Part shown: piece by piece, positions 59,819-64,000 of the stretch
How positions within the stretch are numbered: the first letter of the stretch is position 1
How the letters are laid out: each line of letters starts with the position of its first letter
Origin: JANNSX01 sp963741525
Lineage (GTDB): Bacteria > Pseudomonadota > Alphaproteobacteria > Rhizobiales > Hyphomicrobiaceae
Length of the DNA stretch: 64,000 nt
Reading direction: 5' to 3'
NCBI GenBank assembly: GCA_963741525.1
Contig: CAVUIW010000027.1
Location: 1-64,000, forward strand
Position numbers and translations under genes: made by a program
The notes under the pieces: model-generated
What the model saw: the letters and a program-made list of their open reading frames with translations, nothing else
Told to the model about the DNA's origin: nothing
The model's database searches: none

Positions 59819-60889
59819 CTACGGCCGCGCCTCGAGCACCATGTTGAACGGTCCTTCGGTTGCCCGGCGAACGCGGGTGAAGCCGCCGCTCTTGATGACT
59901 TTCGTCAACTTGGCTTCGCCCGCCTGCGCGCCGAGCCCCTCGCCCACCTCCTGATCGAGCGATGTCGGAACGCAGATCATGGTCGAGGCGTTGTAGTAGA
60001 GGCGGCTCACCGGGTTCATGTTCTCGGCCGGCGTATTGCCTGCGATCGGCTCGACGACCATCCACGTGCCGTCAGGTTTCAGGATCTGGCGCATATGCGC
60101 GGCGCAGCCCTTGGGGTCGCCCATGTCGTGCAGGCAGTCGAAGCCGGTGACGAGATCGAAATCCCTTTCGCCGATCTCCTTGACCGTCGACACCTCGAAG
60201 CGCGCGTTGGCGCCGGCCTGATGGGAGGCCGCGTGCCGGCGCGCTTCCTCGATCGAGGGCGCGTGGAAGTCGAAGCCGACGAAGGTGCTTTGCGGGAAGG
60301 CCTTGGCCATCAGCAGCGTCGAAAAGCCGACGCCGCAGCCGATATCGGCGACCTTGATGCCCTGCCTGAGCTGGGCTTCGACGCCGTCCAGCGCCGGGAT
60401 CCAGCTCTGCACGATCGAGTTCACATAGGTCGGCCGGAAGAAGGCGCCGACCGAGCAGAACAGGCATCCGGCGCTGTGGCCCCAGCGGACGCCACCGCCG
60501 GTCGTGAAGGCCTCCTCGACCTTGCCCTGCCCCTCGACCATGGCCGCGGCAAGATCGAAGGCGCCGGACAGGTAGACCGGGCTGTCTTTGACGGCGAAGA
60601 CCATCGCCTGCTCGGGACCGAGGCCGAATTTCTGGCTGGTTGTATCGAAATTGATATAGCCGCCGGACGCCTGCGCCATGGCCCATTCCCGGACATAGCG
60701 CTCGGCGAGACCGGCGCGCCGGGCGAGTTCCTCCGAGGTCATGGGGCCGTGCACGTGGAGCGCCTCGAACAGGCCGAGGCGGAAACCGATGCGCACTGTC
60801 GGCACGCTGAAGGCGCCGCCGAGGTCGCCGAGCATCTTGCCGATAAAGGCGTTGAGCTTGCCGGGGTCGAGTTCTTGGGTTTGCGACAT
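59819..60889 (-). CDS. SAM-dependent methyltransferase with winged-helix dimerisation domain
   Basis: 356 residues from the ATG at 60889, preceded by AGGAGCTCAAC. The N-terminal region (LFEALHVHGPMTSEELARRA, LAERYVREWAMAQASGGYIN) is the winged-helix dimerisation fold of plant-type O-methyltransferases and Rv2258c-like proteins. The Rossmann part has the SAM motif VADIGCGVGFSTLLMAKAFP, FVGFDFHAPSIEEARRHA and FDLVTGFDCLHDMGDPKGC. The substrate is not evident. It is divergent from an AraC-family regulator 159 bp away, which may control it. Confidence 0.88.
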   Translation of the reverse strand: MSQTQELDPGKLNAFIGKMLGDLGGAFSVPTVRIGFRLGLFEALHVHGPMTSEELARRAGLAERYVREWAMAQASGGYINFDTTSQKFGLGPEQAMVFAVKDSPVYLSGAFDLAAAMVEGQGKVEEAFTTGGGVRWGHSAGCLFCSVGAFFRPTYVNSIVQSWIPALDGVEAQLRQGIKVADIGCGVGFSTLLMAKAFPQSTFVGFDFHAPSIEEARRHAASHQAGANARFEVSTVKEIGERDFDLVTGFDCLHDMGDPKGCAAHMRQILKPDGTWMVVEPIAGNTPAENMNPVSRLYYNASTMICVPTSLDQEVGEGLGAQAGEAKLTKVIKSGGFTRVRRATEGPFNMVLEARP

Positions 60890-61048
60890 GTTGAGCTCCT
60901 GGGCTTCTTTGCGCCGCATCTGGTCGCGATCTACTGGACGGCGGCTCGTCCAGGCCCCACTATCTGGACCAAAGCCGGGGCCACGCTTTGCACGCCGTCC
61001 TGACTTCTTTGCCGAGGCAGGACGGACGGCGCAGTTCAGGAGCATCGG
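60890..61048. promoter_or_regulatory. Divergent promoter region between methyltransferase and AraC regulator
   Basis: 159 bp between two divergent starts, the likely site of autoregulation by the AraC-family protein. No operator repeat could be assigned by eye. Confidence 0.4.
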
Positions 61049-62017
61049 ATGGACGCTCTCTCCGCGGCGCTCGCCAGCGTGCGCATGACCGGTGCGATCT
61101 TCATGTCGGCAGAGTTCACTGCGCCCTGGGGGTTCGCCGCGCCGCACGCGAGCCAAACTACCCCGGTCCTAGCGCCCGGCACCGAACGCCTCGTCAACTA
61201 CCATCTCGTGACGGATGGTCGGGCGCGGGTGCAAATTCCCGGCGAGCCCGATCTCAGCGTCGAGGCCGGCGAGATCGTCATCATCCCGCACGGCGAGGCG
61301 CATGTCTTCTGCAACGGCTCGCCCGCGACGATGCTCGACGGCGCGATGGCGCTTCGCCAGCACGTGACCGGCCAGATGAGCAGCATCCGCTGGGGTGGCG
61401 GCGGGGAGAGCACGAAATTCGTCTGCGGATTTCTCGGCTGCGAGCGCCATGCGGATCGTCTGTTCCTCTCAGGACTTCCGCGGACGTTCAAGGTCGACAT
61501 CCGAAGCGATGCGACGGGCGCGTGGCTGGAAAGCTCGATCCGGCATCTGGTCTCGGAGAGCGACCAGGGCACTTCGGGCCGCGACATCCTGCTGTCGAAG
61601 CTTTCGGAAGCGCTCTTCATCGAGACCATGCGCCGCTATATGAAATCGCTACCGGAGGACCAGACCGGATGGCTCGCGGGCGCGCGCGATCCCGTTGTCG
61701 GCAGCGCGTTGGCCTTGATCCATCGCCGTCCTTCGGAGCCCTGGACGCTCGATGGGCTCGCCGAGGCGATCGGCTCCTCCCGGTCAGTGCTGGCAGAGCG
61801 GTTCTCGCGGCTCATCGGCGAGCCGCCGCTCGCCTATCTCGCGCGCTGGCGCATGCAGCTCGCCGCGCGCAAGCTCGAGACCACGCGATCGACCGTCCTC
61901 CAGATCGCAATGGAGGTCGGCTACGAGTCCGAGGCGGCGTTCAACCGTGCGTTCAAGCGGGAGTTCGGTATGCCGCCGGCGCGATACCGCAAGTCCAGCG
62001 CCGGGGTTGGCGGCTGA
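61049..62017 (+). CDS. AraC-family transcriptional regulator with cupin sensor domain
   Basis: 322 residues. Residues about 10-190 form a cupin-type ligand domain (AEFTAPWGFAAPHASQT, LVNYHLVTDGRARVQIPGEP, VEAGEIVIIPHGEAHVF). The C-terminal 100 residues are the two-helix-turn-helix AraC DNA-binding domain (WTLDGLAEAIGSSRSVLAER, VLQIAMEVGYESEAAFNRAF, KREFGMPPARYR). The effector is unknown. Divergent from the methyltransferase gene, a probable target. Confidence 0.93.
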   Translation: MDALSAALASVRMTGAIFMSAEFTAPWGFAAPHASQTTPVLAPGTERLVNYHLVTDGRARVQIPGEPDLSVEAGEIVIIPHGEAHVFCNGSPATMLDGAMALRQHVTGQMSSIRWGGGGESTKFVCGFLGCERHADRLFLSGLPRTFKVDIRSDATGAWLESSIRHLVSESDQGTSGRDILLSKLSEALFIETMRRYMKSLPEDQTGWLAGARDPVVGSALALIHRRPSEPWTLDGLAEAIGSSRSVLAERFSRLIGEPPLAYLARWRMQLAARKLETTRSTVLQIAMEVGYESEAAFNRAFKREFGMPPARYRKSSAGVGG

Positions 62018-62020
62018 ACT

Positions 62021-63748
62021 CTACTCCCCCATCCCCGCCAGTCGCAGCGCACCGATGAAGTGCTCCTGCGCATCCTTATTCAAATAGCGAAATCGCCGTG
62101 AGACGTTTTCGAGGCTCAACCCAGGCCGCAGCGCCAGCGCACGTCCGAGTTCCGCCGTCGCACCGGCCTTGTCGCCGAGCATGGCGCGCGCCGCCGCCAG
62201 ATGCAGCCGTCCGCTGACATAGTGCTCGGGCACACCTTGGAGGGCGACGAGCGCCTCTTGATAGCGCCGCTGATCGAACAGCACCTCGCCTCTGACGGCC
62301 GAAAACCATCGCGGCACGAACGGGCCGAGCGCGATGGCACGATCGATCGTCGCGAGCGCACCGACCTCTCGTCCACTCATGCGTTGCCAGTTCGCGTAGT
62401 CGCCTTGGATCAAGACATCCGACGGGTTGAGCCGCATGGCCCGCTCGAAGTGCTGGCCCGCACGCTCATATTCGCCACTCCAATGAAGGAAGAGCGCGCG
62501 GGCATAGTGCGCCGTCGCATCTCCCTCGTCGAGCGTGAGCGCACGCAGCGAGGCGGCATCCGCCTCCGAAAGCTGCCCGTCCTCGGCGAGGATCATGTCC
62601 GAGATGGTCAGCGCGACAGCGAGCCAGGCGTGGGCGAGGGCGAAACTGGGGTCGATGGCGATGGCGCGTCGGAAATGCGGAATTGCCTCGGGCTCGCGAT
62701 ACTCGTTGGCGAACTCGCGGCCCTGAAGGAGGCAATCATAGGCCGACCAGCTCGCCGTGGGCTTCTTGCGCGCGGATGCTGCACCCGCCGCCGTCACGCG
62801 CCCCTCGAGACTGGCGACAATTGCCGCGACCACCTCGTCCTGCACGGCGAAGATGTCCTGGGCATCGCGGTCGTAGCGCTCCGCCCAAACATGCGATCCG
62901 GATTTGGCATCGATGAGCTGGGCCGTGACCCGGATGCGCGGACCCATCTTGCGCACGCTGCCCTCGACGAAGTTTCCGACGCCGAGCTGACGGGCGACCG
63001 CCTCAGGTCCGAGACCCTGGCCGGCGAAGTGAAAAGCCGCCAGCCTCGACGTCACCTCGAGCCCGCGGAACCGCGACAGCTCGGTCGTCAAGTCCTCGGT
63101 GATGCCGTCGGCGAGATACTGCTGAGAGGCGTCGCCGCTCATGTTGGCGAAGGGCAGCACGGCGATCGAGGGTCGTGCCGACTTGCCCGCAAGCCCGCGG
63201 GCGGCTACCCGCTCTTCGCCACTCCTGCGAGCGGCAAACACCTTGACCGGCTCGGCGATGTTCTTGAGGGCGTGCTGACCCAGGTCATCGAACCGGATGT
63301 TCGACTTGCCCTCGACCTCATCGCGGACCTTGGCGGAGACATGCACAAAGTCCGGCTCGCAGAGCTGCTCGAGGCGCGCGGCGATGTTGACGCCACTGCC
63401 GTAAATGTCGGCGCCCTCACCGACGACTTCCCCGAGATTGATGCCGATGCGCAGCCGCATGCGCCGCTCATCGCAGAGCTCGCCATTGACCGTCGCGAAG
63501 CCGTCTTGGAGATCGAGCGCCGCCTCGACGGCGGCAACGGCGGAAGAGAACTCGACGAGCACACCGTCGCCCGCGACCGATATGACGCGGCCGCTGTGGC
63601 GGGCGACGACCGGCTCGATAATCTCGGCTCTCCGCTGCCGAATTGCCGCCATCGTCCCCGCCTCGTCGGCCTCCATCAGCCGCGAATAGCCAGCCACATC
63701 GGCCACGAGGATGGCTGCGAGGCGGCGGCTGTAGGCCGGTCCGGACAT
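62021..63748 (-). CDS. Adenylate/guanylate cyclase with C-terminal TPR region
   Basis: 575 residues. The N-terminal class III cyclase domain (about 8-170) has the metal-binding Asp in AAILVADVAGYSRLM, a second Asp in ISVAGDGVLVEFSSAVAAV, and substrate-region residues in DIYGSGVNIAARLEQL. A TolB-like segment follows (PSIAVLPFANMSGDASQQYL, DGITEDLTTELSRFRGLEV), then TPR helices to the end. This three-part layout is very common in Bradyrhizobium and Rhizobium cyclases. It is presumed to make cAMP in response to an unknown signal; no membrane helix is seen. Confidence 0.93.
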   Translation of the reverse strand: MSGPAYSRRLAAILVADVAGYSRLMEADEAGTMAAIRQRRAEIIEPVVARHSGRVISVAGDGVLVEFSSAVAAVEAALDLQDGFATVNGELCDERRMRLRIGINLGEVVGEGADIYGSGVNIAARLEQLCEPDFVHVSAKVRDEVEGKSNIRFDDLGQHALKNIAEPVKVFAARRSGEERVAARGLAGKSARPSIAVLPFANMSGDASQQYLADGITEDLTTELSRFRGLEVTSRLAAFHFAGQGLGPEAVARQLGVGNFVEGSVRKMGPRIRVTAQLIDAKSGSHVWAERYDRDAQDIFAVQDEVVAAIVASLEGRVTAAGAASARKKPTASWSAYDCLLQGREFANEYREPEAIPHFRRAIAIDPSFALAHAWLAVALTISDMILAEDGQLSEADAASLRALTLDEGDATAHYARALFLHWSGEYERAGQHFERAMRLNPSDVLIQGDYANWQRMSGREVGALATIDRAIALGPFVPRWFSAVRGEVLFDQRRYQEALVALQGVPEHYVSGRLHLAAARAMLGDKAGATAELGRALALRPGLSLENVSRRFRYLNKDAQEHFIGALRLAGMGE

Positions 63749-64000
63749 CTGCGTGTCTCTGGTAGAGTGTCCATGTCACTCATAGGAGCGTTTCGCGGCG
63801 AGGTCCACGGGCCGGCTTCGCCGTGTCCGGCACAGCCGTCCGGCGCCGTTTACCCTGCCCACAAAACCACCCCAAAACTAATCCCCGCACTTACCAGCGG
63901 CCTCACAATCGGCACCGGACCGTTTCACGGCCGGCATCGCTCGAGAGGTGCCGCCCTGGAAACCAAGTCTGCGCAACGGTCCGGACCGTTGCGCCGCTCT
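63749..64000. other. Terminal intergenic stretch, nothing recognised
   Basis: 252 bp upstream of the cyclase gene to the window end. It contains two GGTCCGGACCG-like palindromic pieces near the end but no gene. Confidence 0.35.

Overview
The window is GC-rich bacterial DNA, most likely from an alphaproteobacterium of the order Hyphomicrobiales (Rhizobiales). Support for this comes from the small housekeeping families typical of that group (a DUF2312/GapR-type protein, DUF1244, DUF1036, BA14K-like, DUF882), Walker-type TPR adenylate cyclases, IS630 elements with poly-A frame breaks, and RIME-like palindromic intergenic repeats. No species can be named from the sequence alone.

Layout. 1-2280 holds the two subunits of an OoxAB/HcnBC-like flavoprotein dehydrogenase. 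2600-5952 is a pile-up of three different IS630-family elements around a palindromic repeat. 6258-9263 is a small catabolic-looking group (fumarylacetoacetate-hydrolase-family enzyme, FAD amine-oxidase-like enzyme, HpcH/HpaI aldolase). 9291-34024 is interpreted as an integrated genomic island: the 3' end of a tRNA-Lys gene (33999-34073) is duplicated as a 27-bp direct repeat at 9291-9317, and a tyrosine-recombinase remnant abuts the tRNA. 34220-64000 is an ordinary chromosomal backbone of transport, peptidase, cell-envelope, signalling and central-metabolism genes, with three more RTX-type loci.

The island is the remarkable part. It carries (i) a very large secreted animal-type haem peroxidase with RTX repeats, resembling the MopA class of Mn(II)-oxidising peroxidases; (ii) two paralogous OmpR-type response regulators, an Hpt protein and a hybrid histidine kinase, which look like one phosphorelay; and (iii) a multihaem electron-transfer locus. 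That locus contains a membrane-anchored ferredoxin/FAD/NAD(P) oxidoreductase and a CcmI-like cytochrome c maturation factor on the minus strand. Divergent from these are a polytopic b-type cytochrome-like protein, an 18-CXXCH cytochrome, a 27-CXXCH cytochrome built from tandem 46-residue dihaem modules, and a TPR plus beta-barrel outer-membrane protein. Read together, this suggests a horizontally acquired route for electrons between the inner membrane and the cell surface. That is inference; no partner has been tested. A fragment of a second copy of the barrel protein survives at the opposite end of the island.

Quality caution. About 26 places show single-base frame breaks inside otherwise complete genes, mostly +1 and nearly all at short homopolymers. 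Draft-sequence error is the simplest explanation. Such genes are listed as CDS and described as frame-broken, while clearly degraded remnants are listed as pseudogenes.
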